Shown piece after piece: positions 26,583 to 34,013 of a stretch of 64,000 nucleotides of DNA. The notes under the pieces are model-generated. The model saw nothing but the letters and a program-made list of their open reading frames with translations, searched no databases and was not told where the DNA came from. Source of the DNA: Salipiger pentaromativorans (GTDB lineage: Bacteria > Pseudomonadota > Alphaproteobacteria > Rhodobacterales > Rhodobacteraceae); contig NZ_JAMDHK010000005.1 in the NCBI RefSeq assembly GCF_024721115.1, positions 150,833 through 214,832 of the forward strand, given 5' to 3'. Within the stretch, counting starts at the first letter, position 1. Each line of letters starts with the position of its first letter. Made by a program: the position numbers and the translations under genes.

Positions 26583-27953
26583 ATGGCCTGGCAATCTTCG
26601 CGCCGACGCATCTGGGGCTGGATGTTTTTCGACTGGGCGCAGCAGCCCTATGCGACGCTGGGCCTGACCTTCATCTTCAGCCCCTATTTCGCTGCTGTCG
26701 CCGCCGAATATTTCCTCGGCACCGGCATGGCCGAGGACGCCGCCAAGGCACAGGCGCAGGGGCTTTGGTCCTCGGCGCAGACCGTCTCCGGGCTGTTCAT
26801 CGCCTTCACCGCACCGCTGCTGGGCGCCTGGGCCGATGCCTCGGGGCGCAAGATGCCGTGGTTCTGGGGCTTTACCGGCCTGGCGGTGATCTGTGCTGCC
26901 GCGCTTTGGGGGCTGCATCCGGATGGAACCGGGCTCATGCTGGCGCTGATCGCTTTCTGGGTCGGTTTCACCGCCAGCGAATCCGCCTTCAACCTGAACA
27001 ACGCCACCCTGCCCAGCCTCGGCACACCCGAGGAGGTGGGGCGCATCAGCGGCAGCGCCTCGGCCTTCGGCTATTGGGGCGGTGTCGTCTCGCTGTTCCT
27101 GATGCTGCTGTTCTTTGCCGAGACCACCACCGGCACCACACTGATCGGGCTTGCCCCGGCCTTCGGTCTCGATCCCGAGACGCGCGAGGGCACCCGCTTC
27201 GTCGGGCCGTTCATCGCGCTGTGGTTCGCGCTTTTCATGGTGCCCTTCTTCCTGTGGAACCGCGATCCGAAAGGCGTACGGCAGGAGCGCCCCGGCACCG
27301 GCCAGATCCTGCGCGGCCTGCGCGCCAGCCTGCGCGACATGGCCGAGCGGCCCTCCTACCGCAGCTTCCTGCTGTCCTCGATGCTCTACCGAGATTCGCT
27401 GGCCGCGCTTTACGCCTATGGCGGGATCTATGCCCGGCTGGTTCTGGGCTGGGAGATCACACAGATCGGCGTCTTCGGCATCATCGCGGCGATCGCCGCG
27501 GCGGTCCTGTCCTGGGCCGGGGGGATCGCCGACCAGCGGTTCGGACCGAAACCGGTCATCCTGACCAGCATCTGGCTGCTGATCCTGGTCGGGATCGTCA
27601 TCATCGGCATGTCGCGCGACCATATCCTGTTTGTCACGCTGCCCGAAGGCTCGGCCCTGCCCGACATCGTCTTCTATCTCTGCGGCGCGATCATCGGCGG
27701 CGCCGGCGGCGCGCTTTATTCCGCGTCGCGCTCGATGATGGTGCGCCACACCGACCGCGACCGCGCCGCCGAGGCGTTCGGCCTCTTCGCGCTGACCGGC
27801 AAGGCCACCGCCTTCCTCGCGCCGGCGCTGATCACCTTCTTCACGCTTTGGACACAAAGCAATCAGTTCGGCTTTCTGCCGGTGATCTTCCTTTTCCTCG
27901 GGGGGCTGGTTCTGCTACGCTGGGTGCAACCAGACGGAGACCGAGCAGCATGA
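26583..27953 (+). CDS. MFS-type transporter, Atg22/UMF1-like
   Basis: This 456-residue protein has about 12 membrane spans and belongs to the vacuole-effluxer (Atg22-like, UMF1) branch of the major facilitator superfamily. Typical segments are WGWMFFDWAQQPYATLGLTF (11-30), SGLFIAFTAPLLGAWADASG, ISGSASAFGYWGGVVSL, FLLSSMLYRDSLAALYAYGG and GGAGGALYSASRSMMVRHT. Bacterial substrates are unknown. The GGGGGTAGC before the ATG at 26583 is a fair ribosome site. Its stop overlaps the mepA start (ATGA), so the two are translationally coupled. Confidence 0.88.
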   Translation: MAWQSSRRRIWGWMFFDWAQQPYATLGLTFIFSPYFAAVAAEYFLGTGMAEDAAKAQAQGLWSSAQTVSGLFIAFTAPLLGAWADASGRKMPWFWGFTGLAVICAAALWGLHPDGTGLMLALIAFWVGFTASESAFNLNNATLPSLGTPEEVGRISGSASAFGYWGGVVSLFLMLLFFAETTTGTTLIGLAPAFGLDPETREGTRFVGPFIALWFALFMVPFFLWNRDPKGVRQERPGTGQILRGLRASLRDMAERPSYRSFLLSSMLYRDSLAALYAYGGIYARLVLGWEITQIGVFGIIAAIAAAVLSWAGGIADQRFGPKPVILTSIWLLILVGIVIIGMSRDHILFVTLPEGSALPDIVFYLCGAIIGGAGGALYSASRSMMVRHTDRDRAAEAFGLFALTGKATAFLAPALITFFTLWTQSNQFGFLPVIFLFLGGLVLLRWVQPDGDRAA

Positions 27954-28873
27954 TCCGCACCCTCTTCGCCCTCGCCCTGGCCGCCACCGCCCTGACCGGC
28001 TGCGGTGGAGAGCGCCCCACGCCCGCCGCGAAACAGCAAACCGTGCAGCCGCGCGTCACCGGCGTGCTTTCGACGAAGAACGCCAAGGCGCTGTTCGGCG
28101 CAGAACACCGAAGCTCGGCGCAAAAAGCCGCGTCTTACGGCAGCTATGCCAAGGGCTGCCTTGCCGGGGGCGTGCAACTGCCCCAGTCGGGCCCCACCTG
28201 GCAGGCGATGCGGCTCAGCCGCAACCGCAACTGGGGGCATCCGGTCTTGGTCGATTTTCTCGAAGATCTGTCGCGCAAGGCGGCCGCCCAGCCGGGATGG
28301 AACGGGCTTTATATCGGCGACCTGAGCCAGCCGCGCGGTGGCCCGATGACCTCGGGCCATGCCAGCCACCAGATCGGACTCGATGCCGATATCTGGATGC
28401 GCCCGGCCAACGACCTGACCCTCAGCACCGATGCGCGCGAGAATATCTCGTCGATCTCCATGTGGCGGTCGTCGGGCGCCTATACCAACGACAAATGGAC
28501 CCGTGCGCATCACGAGATCATCAAGGCTGCCGCCAAGGACCCGCGTGTCGCACGGATCTTTGTCTTCCCCGGCGCCAAGGTGCAGATGTGCAACGATGAA
28601 ACGGGCGACCGTGCCTGGCTGCGCAAGATCCGGCCCTGGTACGGGCACCACTATCATTTCCACGTCCGGCTGAACTGCCCCGCAGGGGCCGCCGGCTGCG
28701 TCGATCAGACGCCGCCGCCCGCCGGCGACGGCTGCGCCGATGCGCAGGCCTGGGTGAACAACATCCTGAACCCGCCGCCGCCCGACCCGAACGCGCCCAA
28801 GCCCCAGCCCAAGCGCGAACTCACCATGGGAGACCTTCCGGCTCAATGCGCCTCCGTACTCGCGGCGCAATAA
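27950..28873 (+). CDS. mepA: penicillin-insensitive murein endopeptidase, lipoprotein
   Basis: MepA is a LAS-type zinc peptidase that cuts D-Ala-mDAP cross-links in peptidoglycan. The 307-residue product has a lipoprotein signal with lipobox ALTGC (Cys about 18), unlike the soluble E. coli enzyme. Zinc ligands lie in SGHASHQIGLDADIWM and in HHYHFHVRLNCP. The middle (AKGCLAGGVQLPQSGPTWQA) and C-terminal Cys-containing tail match the family. ATGA overlap with the transporter upstream. The last 28 bases overlap the next gene. Confidence 0.95.
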   Translation: MIRTLFALALAATALTGCGGERPTPAAKQQTVQPRVTGVLSTKNAKALFGAEHRSSAQKAASYGSYAKGCLAGGVQLPQSGPTWQAMRLSRNRNWGHPVLVDFLEDLSRKAAAQPGWNGLYIGDLSQPRGGPMTSGHASHQIGLDADIWMRPANDLTLSTDARENISSISMWRSSGAYTNDKWTRAHHEIIKAAAKDPRVARIFVFPGAKVQMCNDETGDRAWLRKIRPWYGHHYHFHVRLNCPAGAAGCVDQTPPPAGDGCADAQAWVNNILNPPPPDPNAPKPQPKRELTMGDLPAQCASVLAAQ

Positions 28874-29757
28874 GCGCGGCACTGGCGGGGTTTCTGGCGC
28901 TTGCCGCCGCGGCCAGCGGCGGCGAGGCCCGTTTCTCCGGCAGCTTCACCTGGAAAAGCGCCGATCCGGCGTTCGGCGGATTCTCGGGCCTCGAACTCTC
29001 GGAGGACGGCAGCCGCTTCACCGCGATCAGCGACCGGGCCGGCATCGTCTCGGGCCGGCTGCTGCGCGAGAACGGCCAGATCGTGGGCGTCGAGGCCGGG
29101 CCGCTCGCGCCGCTGCTCGACACCAAGGGCCGCGAACAGCGCACCCATCTCGGCGATTCCGAGGGGCTTGCGGTGGCGCCCGACGGGCGGCGCTTCGTGT
29201 CCTTCGAGGGGCGCGGCCGCGTCTGGGTCTATGACGCGCAGGGCGTGGCCACCCGGCTTCCACGCGCCGAGGCGTTCCAGAACCTTCAGGGCAATTCCGG
29301 CCTGGAAGCACTGGCCATCGACGCCGAAGGCCGGCTCTACACCCTGCCCGAACGCTCGGGCGAGCTGACCCGGCCCTTTCCGGTCTGGCGCTACGACGGC
29401 CGGGGCTGGACCCAGCCCTTCGAGATTCCCCGCCGGGGCGGCTTTCTGGCGGTGGGCGCCGACATCGGCCCGGACGGGCGCTTCTACCTTCTGGAACGGG
29501 AATTCACCGGCTTCGGCTTCCGCAGCCGGGTGCGCCGCTTCGACATGACCGACACCGGTCTGGACGGCGAAACCACGCTGTTCGAAAGCCATCTCCTGCG
29601 CCACGACAACCTCGAAGGGCTGTCGGTCTGGCGCGAGGATGGCGGGGCGATCCGGCTCACGATGATCTCGGACGACAATTTCAACGCCTTCCAGCGCACA
29701 CAGTTCGTCGAATACACGGTGCCGGAATCGCTTGCGTCACCGCAGGACAAGCCTTAA
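28846..29757 (+). CDS. esterase-like activity of phytase family protein
   Basis: This 303-residue exported protein has a signal peptide (AALAGFLALAAAASGGEA). It continues into a beta-propeller-like sequence with repeated strand/Asp turns: FGGFSGLELSEDGSRFTAIS, HLGDSEGLAVAPDGRRFVSFE, LEALAIDAEGRLYTLPE and AVGADIGPDGRFYLLERE. This order matches the phytase-like esterase family (PF13449), whose substrate is not firmly known. The start overlaps the end of mepA by 28 bases in another frame, with GGGAGACC upstream, so co-translation is likely. A periplasmic role in envelope metabolism is an inference from context. Confidence 0.85.
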   Translation: MRLRTRGAISAALAGFLALAAAASGGEARFSGSFTWKSADPAFGGFSGLELSEDGSRFTAISDRAGIVSGRLLRENGQIVGVEAGPLAPLLDTKGREQRTHLGDSEGLAVAPDGRRFVSFEGRGRVWVYDAQGVATRLPRAEAFQNLQGNSGLEALAIDAEGRLYTLPERSGELTRPFPVWRYDGRGWTQPFEIPRRGGFLAVGADIGPDGRFYLLEREFTGFGFRSRVRRFDMTDTGLDGETTLFESHLLRHDNLEGLSVWREDGGAIRLTMISDDNFNAFQRTQFVEYTVPESLASPQDKP

Positions 29758-29794
29758 GGGGACGCGTCCGCCGATCCGGGCGGACCAAGTCCCC
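29758..29794 (+). promoter_or_regulatory. two-tier stem-loop before the queuosine-precursor transporter
   Basis: An outer GGGGAC-GTCCCC helix (6 bp) encloses an inner GTCCGCC-GGCGGAC helix (7 bp) with loop GATCCG and a small internal loop. It starts right after the phytase-like stop and ends 28 bases before the transporter ATG. No U-tract follows, so it may be a 3'-end stabiliser, a weak terminator or a cis-regulatory fold. I do not see the conserved sequence of a known preQ1 riboswitch. Confidence 0.45.
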
Positions 29795-29822
29795 GCAACC
29801 TTGTCAAAACGGGTCACAGATC

Positions 29823-30464
29823 ATGACGCGCAAACATCTTCCCGGCATTCTTGCCATGGCCATCATCGTGCTGGCCTCCAACATCCTCGTGCAGTTCCTG
29901 TTCGGACAGTGGCTGACCTGGGGTGCCTTCACCTATCCCTTCGCCTTTCTCGTCACCGATGTGATGAACCGCCTCTACGGCGCGCCTGCCGCACGCAAGG
30001 TGGTGTTCTTCGGCTTCATCGTGGGCGTGATCTGCTCGCTGATCGGCACGCAGATCATGCTTCAGGGCGACGGCTACACCTATCCGGCGGTGACGCTGCG
30101 CATCGCCCTGGGCTCGGGGCTGGCCTTCCTCACCGCCCAGCTCATGGACGTGGCGATCTTCGACAAGCTGCGTGAAGGCTCCTGGTGGCGCGCGCCGCTG
30201 GCCTCGACGCTGGTGGGCAGCTCTCTCGACACGGCGATCTTCTTCACGATCGCGTTCTCCGGCACGCTGACCTTCCTCGAGCCGTCCAACGATGTGAGCT
30301 GGGCTGGCGAGGCGCTGCCGATGCTGGGCGCCGGGCCGATGGTGCCGCTCTGGGTGTCGCTTGGCGTTGCCGACTGGCTGGTGAAACTCTCGCTTGCCAT
30401 CATCGCGCTCGTGCCTTTCCGTTTGATCGTTTCGAAGGCACTTTCCGCCCGCGCACCGGCCTGA
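29823..30464 (+). CDS. queuosine precursor transporter (YhhQ/VUT family)
   Basis: This 213-residue inner-membrane protein has about six spans. It shows the family core FAFLVTDVMNRLYGAPAARK (residues about 40-59), where the TD and N residues are conserved, plus VGVICSLIG and LASTLVGSSLDTAIFFTIAF. YhhQ-family proteins import preQ0/preQ1 for queuosine modification of tRNA. Bacterial members elsewhere are often controlled by preQ1-sensing RNAs; here only an unclassified stem-loop precedes it. The translated start is ATG at 29823 with a weak ribosome site. Confidence 0.9.
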   Translation: MTRKHLPGILAMAIIVLASNILVQFLFGQWLTWGAFTYPFAFLVTDVMNRLYGAPAARKVVFFGFIVGVICSLIGTQIMLQGDGYTYPAVTLRIALGSGLAFLTAQLMDVAIFDKLREGSWWRAPLASTLVGSSLDTAIFFTIAFSGTLTFLEPSNDVSWAGEALPMLGAGPMVPLWVSLGVADWLVKLSLAIIALVPFRLIVSKALSARAPA

Positions 30465-30529
30465 GCTACAGAAAACGTTTTGAGGATGTGCCTTTCCATG
30501 GCACCCTGAACTTGCGTTTTTCAACAGCT

Positions 30530-30546
30530 GAAAGGAGGTGATCCAG
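30530..30546 (+). promoter_or_regulatory. extended Shine-Dalgarno, 17-base match to complement of the 16S 3' end
   Basis: GAAAGGAGGTGATCCAG is the exact complement of the terminal CTGGATCACCTCCTTTC of bacterial 16S rRNA, far longer than any ribosome site elsewhere in this window. It sits seven bases ahead of a GTG that opens an 18-codon frame; the last base of the match is the G of that GTG. A downstream CGCCTCCTT (30652-30660) can pair with AAGGAGGTG (nine pairs, one wobble) and could hide it. Confidence 0.65.
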
Positions 30547-30602
30547 TGTCTAGAGAAACATTGGAGAGAGGTGTCGGAACAGTTCGGAGGGCAGAGCGCT
30601 AG
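30546..30602 (+). CDS. 18-codon mini-ORF behind an extended Shine-Dalgarno
   Basis: A GTG-initiated frame encodes 18 residues (MSRETLERGVGTVRRAER) and ends at TAG. Its initiation signal is the strongest in the window, which argues that ribosomes do load here. The peptide is basic and not recognised. After TAG, the frame stays open a further 18 codons to TGA at 30660-30662, inside the anti-SD segment; this is not significant by length. The mini-ORF may be a sensor or leader inside a small RNA rather than a functional peptide. Confidence 0.35.
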   Translation: MSRETLERGVGTVRRAER

Positions 30603-30670
30603 GGCAGCCCCTGGCGTAAAGGAAACCCGAATTGGCATTGCCTAACCGGCACGCCTCCTTGACGTCTCGA

Positions 30671-30707
30671 ATGGGTCGCCCGACAGGCAGGGCGGCCCAT
30701 TTCTTTT
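30671..30707 (+). terminator. intrinsic terminator upstream of arfB
   Basis: An 11-bp stem (ATGGGTCGCCC with GGGCGGCCCAT, one T-G wobble) has an 8-base loop and is followed directly by TTCTTTT. It is the most canonical intrinsic terminator in the window. It ends the transporter or small-RNA transcript 17 bases before the arfB start, so arfB would need read-through or a promoter inside this short gap. Confidence 0.85.
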
Positions 30708-30724
30708 CGTGCTAATACTGTCTC

Positions 30725-31147
30725 ATGCTGACGATCACCGACCACATCCATATCGAAGACTGGGAAATCACCGAGCAGTTCATCCGCGCCTCCGGCCCCG
30801 GCGGGCAGAATGTGAACAAGGTGTCCACCGCCGTCGAGCTGCGCTTCGAGGCCGAACGCTCGCCCAACCTGCCCGCACCGGTGAAGACCCGGCTGCGCAA
30901 ACTGGCGGGGCGCCGCTGGACGAAGGAGGGCGCGATCGTGTTGCAGGTGGATGAGACCCGCAGCCAGGCGCGCAACCGCGAGATCGCCCGCGAGCGGCTG
31001 GCGGAATTGATTCGGAAGGCGCTGGAAAAACCCCGGCGCCGGATCCCGACCAAGCCGACGCTCGGTTCGAAACGCCGCCGGCTGGACGCGAAAAAGGCGC
31101 GTGGCGAGGTGAAATCCCTACGCGGAAAGATCACGCCCGACGGCTGA
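30725..31147 (+). CDS. arfB: alternative ribosome-rescue factor, peptidyl-tRNA hydrolase ArfB (YaeJ)
   Basis: ArfB enters ribosomes stalled without a stop codon and hydrolyses the peptidyl-tRNA. The 140-residue product has the GGQ motif (26-28) in RASGPGGQNVNK. It also has the basic C-terminal tail (KPRRRIPTKPTLGSKRRR and beyond) that lies in the mRNA channel. Length equals the E. coli protein. There is no domain 2 or codon-recognition domain, so it is not RF1/RF2. It directly follows the terminator of the candidate small RNA with the extended Shine-Dalgarno; any functional link is speculative. Confidence 0.93.
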   Translation: MLTITDHIHIEDWEITEQFIRASGPGGQNVNKVSTAVELRFEAERSPNLPAPVKTRLRKLAGRRWTKEGAIVLQVDETRSQARNREIARERLAELIRKALEKPRRRIPTKPTLGSKRRRLDAKKARGEVKSLRGKITPDG

Positions 31148-31262
31148 GGCCCGGAAGCGTCGGGCGCGGTGCGCATCGGGAAGCGCCGCTCCTTGCCACG
31201 CTTCGCCCCGCCCCCGCCAAAGCCGGGTCCAGTGTCTCATGACGACAGACGCCGCAGCGCGC

Positions 31263-31793
31263 TCAGTTCGAGCAGCGCTTCTCCGCATCCTCGACCGCGG
31301 CGGTAAAGCCCAGCAGAGAGAAGGTGTCCTTGGTCAGCGTGCCGCGCCCGGAACGCGCGGTCAGCACCGCATCGGAGCCGCGCTTCATCGCGGTGATGAT
31401 CTTGCTGTCTTCCTGCGGGGTCGCGGGCCAGGCCCATTCGCCCTCGGTATACAGCTCGAACTCCGAGCCGCCGATGTTCACATTCACCGTCGAGCCGTTC
31501 GCAAAGGGATAGCCGCCGGTAAAGGCCACCTGCCCCGACACATTGGCGCCCGGACGATAGAACACCATCAGCAGGATGTCGCCCCGCCGCACCGAGACGA
31601 CGCGGCCGTCCTTGGTGTTCACGCTTTCCTTGTAGGTGGTCACGGCCCAGCACTCGCGCGGGTCGTTGCCTTCGAACACGGACCAGTCGGTGATCGCGTT
31701 CACACGGTTCTGGCTTTCTTCCTGGGCCAGCGACGCCGTCGCGGCAAACGCCAGAAGGGCTCCGCCCAGAACTCCACCGAGAAATGACTTCAT
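31263..31793 (-). CDS. invasion-associated locus B (IalB) family protein
   Basis: This 176-residue exported protein has a signal peptide (GALLAFAATASLAQEE). Its body carries the IalB-family features: ITDWSVFEGNDPRECWAVT, VSVRRGDILLMVFYRPG, VAFTGGYPFANGS, a GEWAWPAT segment and the closing EKRCSN cysteine. IalB proteins were named in Bartonella, but homologues are common in free-living alphaproteobacteria, so no link to infection is implied. The ATG at 31793 follows TGGAGG by eight bases; an ATG ten codons upstream is less likely. Confidence 0.88.
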   Translation of the reverse strand: MKSFLGGVLGGALLAFAATASLAQEESQNRVNAITDWSVFEGNDPRECWAVTTYKESVNTKDGRVVSVRRGDILLMVFYRPGANVSGQVAFTGGYPFANGSTVNVNIGGSEFELYTEGEWAWPATPQEDSKIITAMKRGSDAVLTARSGRGTLTKDTFSLLGFTAAVEDAEKRCSN

Positions 31794-31963
31794 ACCTGCA
31801 GCCTCCAGCTGTCCTTGCCTCAATGCCTGCGGTCAGCGCCTTACCTGTTCCGGCTTATTCACAAGCGCAACCATTTTCTACTCGACGGCGGGAGGATAGC
31901 CTGAAAAACACGTGATCATAAACCCCCCGTTGGCAAGTTATCGCTTAGATGTGAGGTCCACCG

Positions 31964-32953
31964 ATGCCTGGCGCGCCAGAACCTATGGTTGAAATCCACC
32001 GTGGACCGCTCGCCGAGAGCTTTCACAGCGGCCATGCGGTGATCTGCGACAGCGCGGGGCAGATCGTCCGGGCCTGGGGCGATCCCGAGGCGCTGATCCT
32101 GCCGCGCAGCTCGGCCAAGATGATTCAGGCGCTGCCGCTGGTGGCCTCGGGCGCCGCCGACACGCACGGGCTGACCGTGCCGCAGCTGGCGCTGGCCTGC
32201 GCCTCGCATCAGGGCGCGCCGGTGCATGTGGCGGCGGTGACCGCCTGGCTCGCCGATCTGGGGCTTGGCGACGACGACCTGCGCTGCGGGCCGGAGCCGT
32301 CGCGCGACAAGCAGCTGCGCTTCGCGATGATCCGCGACGGGCAGAGCCCCTGCCAGGTGCACAACAACTGCTCGGGCAAACACGCGGGCTTTCTGACGCT
32401 GGCCCGGCATCTGGGCGCGGGGCCGGAATACGTGGAGCCCGACCACCCGGTGCAGACAGCGGTGAAAGAGGCGTTCGAGACGGTGACCGGGCAGGACAGC
32501 CCCGGCTTCGGCATCGACGGCTGCTCGGCGCCGAATTTCGCCACCACCATGCACGGCATGGCCCGCGCCATGGCCTGGTATGCCGGGGCGGGGCAGCGCG
32601 ACGACACGCTCAGCCGGGCCGCCGCGCGTCTGGTCGAGGCGATGATCGCCCATCCCCTGCTGGTCGCGGGCGAGGGCCGTGCCTGCACGCTGCTGATGCG
32701 CGCCGCGAAAGAGCCGGTGGCGATCAAGACCGGGGCGGAGGGGTATTTCATCGCCATCCTGCCGCAGCGCGGGCTGGGTGTGGCGCTCAAGATCGCCGAT
32801 GGCGCCACCCGCGCCTCGGAAGCCGCCTTTGCCGCCATTCTGGTGCAGCTGGGGGTGCTCGACGCGGGCCACCCGGATGTGAAGCGCTTTCTGAACCCCG
32901 AGATCCGCAACAAGCGCGGCATCGTCACCGGCGAGATCCGCGCGGTGCTGTAG
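31964..32953 (+). CDS. asparaginase of the thermolabile/Rhizobium type (PF06089)
   Basis: This 329-residue protein belongs to the asparaginase_II family, unrelated to E. coli AnsA/B. The family signature is LILPRSSAKMIQALPL with S49-S50-A-K52, expected to form the Ser-Lys catalytic site. Other conserved parts are LACASHQGAPVHV, the NNCSGKHAGFL metal/active-site loop with its Cys, GFGIDGCSAPNFA and the late GYFIAILPQRGLGVALKI. It should convert L-asparagine to aspartate and ammonia. Its TAG stop (32951-32953) lies inside an intergenic palindrome copy. Gap 31824-31963 upstream is AT-richer and likely contains its promoter. Confidence 0.88.
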   Translation: MPGAPEPMVEIHRGPLAESFHSGHAVICDSAGQIVRAWGDPEALILPRSSAKMIQALPLVASGAADTHGLTVPQLALACASHQGAPVHVAAVTAWLADLGLGDDDLRCGPEPSRDKQLRFAMIRDGQSPCQVHNNCSGKHAGFLTLARHLGAGPEYVEPDHPVQTAVKEAFETVTGQDSPGFGIDGCSAPNFATTMHGMARAMAWYAGAGQRDDTLSRAAARLVEAMIAHPLLVAGEGRACTLLMRAAKEPVAIKTGAEGYFIAILPQRGLGVALKIADGATRASEAAFAAILVQLGVLDAGHPDVKRFLNPEIRNKRGIVTGEIRAVL

Positions 32954-32972
32954 GGTGGGCAATCTGCCCACC
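32950..32972 (+). repeat. dispersed palindrome, copy A
   Basis: The element is GTAGGGTGGGCA, a short loop, and TGCCCACC; the arms GGTGGGCA and TGCCCACC form an 8-bp hairpin. This copy donates the TAG stop of the asparaginase gene. It faces copy B (32995) as an inverted pair across 22 bases, so the two can also form a long cruciform. Confidence 0.85.
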
Positions 32973-32994
32973 ATTCGCTGATGCATCCCGGAGC

Positions 32995-33018
32995 GGTGGG
33001 CAGATTGCCCACCCTACG
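32995..33018 (-). repeat. dispersed palindrome, copy B
   Basis: This is the reverse-oriented partner of copy A. On the minus strand it reads GTAGGGTGGGCA and supplies the TAG stop codon of serB (33014-33016). The pair lies exactly between two convergent genes and probably acts as their shared 3' end. Confidence 0.85.
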
Positions 33019-33877
33019 CGAAATCGTCCTGCATATAGCCCTGAAGGTAGAGCAGCGCGGTCAGGTCGCCGTGGTTCACCCGCAACGCGCATTGCGCCTG
33101 CACCGAGGGTTTCGCGTGCAGCGCCACGCCGAACCCCGCGCGGCCCAGCATGCCCAGATCGTTGGCCCCGTCGCCCACCGCAATCGCATCTTCCTCGGCA
33201 ATGCCCAGCCGCGCGGTGATCTCCTCCAGCGCGCGGATCTTGGCCTCGCGCCCGAGGATCGGGCGGGCCACGTCGCCGCTCAGCTTGCCGCCTTCGGTCA
33301 GCAGCGTGTTGGCGCGGTTCTCGTCGAAGCCCACAAGCGCCGCCACCTTCGCGGTAAAAGCGGTGAAGCCGCCCGAGACCAGGGCCGTATAGGCCCCCTG
33401 CGCCTTCATCGTCGCCACCAGCGTCTTGCCGCCGGGCATCAGCGTGATGCGCTCGGCCAGCACCTTGTCGATCACGCTTTCCGGCAGGTCGCGCAGCAGC
33501 GCCACGCGCTCGGTCAGCGCGCCCTCGAAATCCAGCTCGCCGTTCATTGCCCGCGCGGTGATGTCCTTCACATGCGCGCCGACACCCGCCTCCTCGGCCA
33601 GCTCGTCGATGCATTCCTGCTGGATCATGGTCGAATCCATATCCGCCAGCAGCATCCGCTTGCGCCGCCCCACGGCGGGCAACAGGTTCAGGTCGGCCTG
33701 ATCGGCGACCGAGGCGCGGAGGTCCTCGAAATGGCCCGGCACGGTCTCCAGCGGAAACTCCGCCGCCTCGCCGCGCGCCAGCCAGAGCGCCTCGCCGCCG
33801 CCCAAAGCGTTGCGCAAGGCCGAGACCAGCGCGGTTTCGAGCGTTCCCGGACGGGCGATGAGCGAGACGATATACAT
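33014..33877 (-). CDS. serB: phosphoserine phosphatase
   Basis: SerB dephosphorylates L-phosphoserine in the last step of serine synthesis; it is a HAD-superfamily enzyme. The 287-residue product has a regulatory N-terminal part (1-70) and the HAD motifs: D79-M-D81 in LLADMDSTMIQQECIDEL, TALVSGGFTAFT, and AVGDGANDLGMLGRAG. The ATG at 33877 has CGGAGG eight bases upstream and gives MYIVSLIARPG; the frame is open 42 codons further upstream through repeat sequence, which is not credible as coding. The TAG stop is part of palindrome copy B. Confidence 0.95.
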   Translation of the reverse strand: MYIVSLIARPGTLETALVSALRNALGGGEALWLARGEAAEFPLETVPGHFEDLRASVADQADLNLLPAVGRRKRMLLADMDSTMIQQECIDELAEEAGVGAHVKDITARAMNGELDFEGALTERVALLRDLPESVIDKVLAERITLMPGGKTLVATMKAQGAYTALVSGGFTAFTAKVAALVGFDENRANTLLTEGGKLSGDVARPILGREAKIRALEEITARLGIAEEDAIAVGDGANDLGMLGRAGFGVALHAKPSVQAQCALRVNHGDLTALLYLQGYMQDDFA

Positions 33878-33943
33878 GGGCAGAGCCTCCGGATCCGATG
33901 CGAGGCGCTTCTGGCACGACGCGGCGCCTTTGGCCAGCCCCGC

Positions 33944-33967
33944 GTGGGGTGGTCCATCCTGCCCGCC
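33944..33967 (+). repeat. decayed copy of the dispersed palindrome
   Basis: This segment matches copy C (33978) at 20 of 24 positions; the changes break the hairpin arms. It lies 10 bases from copy C in direct orientation and looks like an older or partially duplicated copy. Confidence 0.55.
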
Positions 33968-33977
33968 GATCCCGTCC

Positions 33978-34001
33978 GTAGGGTGGGCAATCCTGCCCAC
34001 C
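33978..34001 (+). repeat. dispersed palindrome, copy C
   Basis: A full copy with loop ATCC lies in the same-strand gap between the end of the MotB-like gene and the start of serB. It ends 12 bases from the MotB-like stop (34014) and could form that gene's 3' hairpin on the minus strand. Confidence 0.8.
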
Positions 34002-34013
34002 ACGACCGCGCCG

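Larger units (their letters stand above)
30465..30707 (+). ncRNA. candidate small structured RNA between the transporter and arfB
   Basis: The 260-base gap holds an ordered set of elements: AAAACGTTTT palindrome (30472-30481), a GTGCC-GGCAC hairpin (30487-30503), the extended Shine-Dalgarno and mini-ORF (30530-30602), an anti-SD segment (30652-30660) and a strong intrinsic terminator (30671-30707). This is more structure than expected in a plain gap and would make a transcript of about 200 bases ending before arfB. Transcription start, conservation and function are unknown; the left boundary is arbitrary. Confidence 0.4.

Noticed and set aside
29758..29822. preQ1 riboswitch before the queuosine-precursor transporter
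   Set aside because: The stem-loop lacks the conserved pseudoknot tail and sequence motifs I know for the preQ1 classes; retained only as an unclassified fold.
30530..30546. A fragment of an antisense 16S rRNA gene
   Set aside because: The identity stops after 17 bases in both directions; upstream (CAGCT) and downstream (TGTCT) diverge from 16S sequence. It is therefore an extended ribosome site, not a broken rRNA gene.
30546..30662. Stop-codon readthrough or programmed frameshift in the 18-codon mini-ORF
   Set aside because: The frame after TAG remains open for only 18 codons, which chance explains, and there is no slippery sequence or recoding signal. No selenocysteine or pyrrolysine context was seen.
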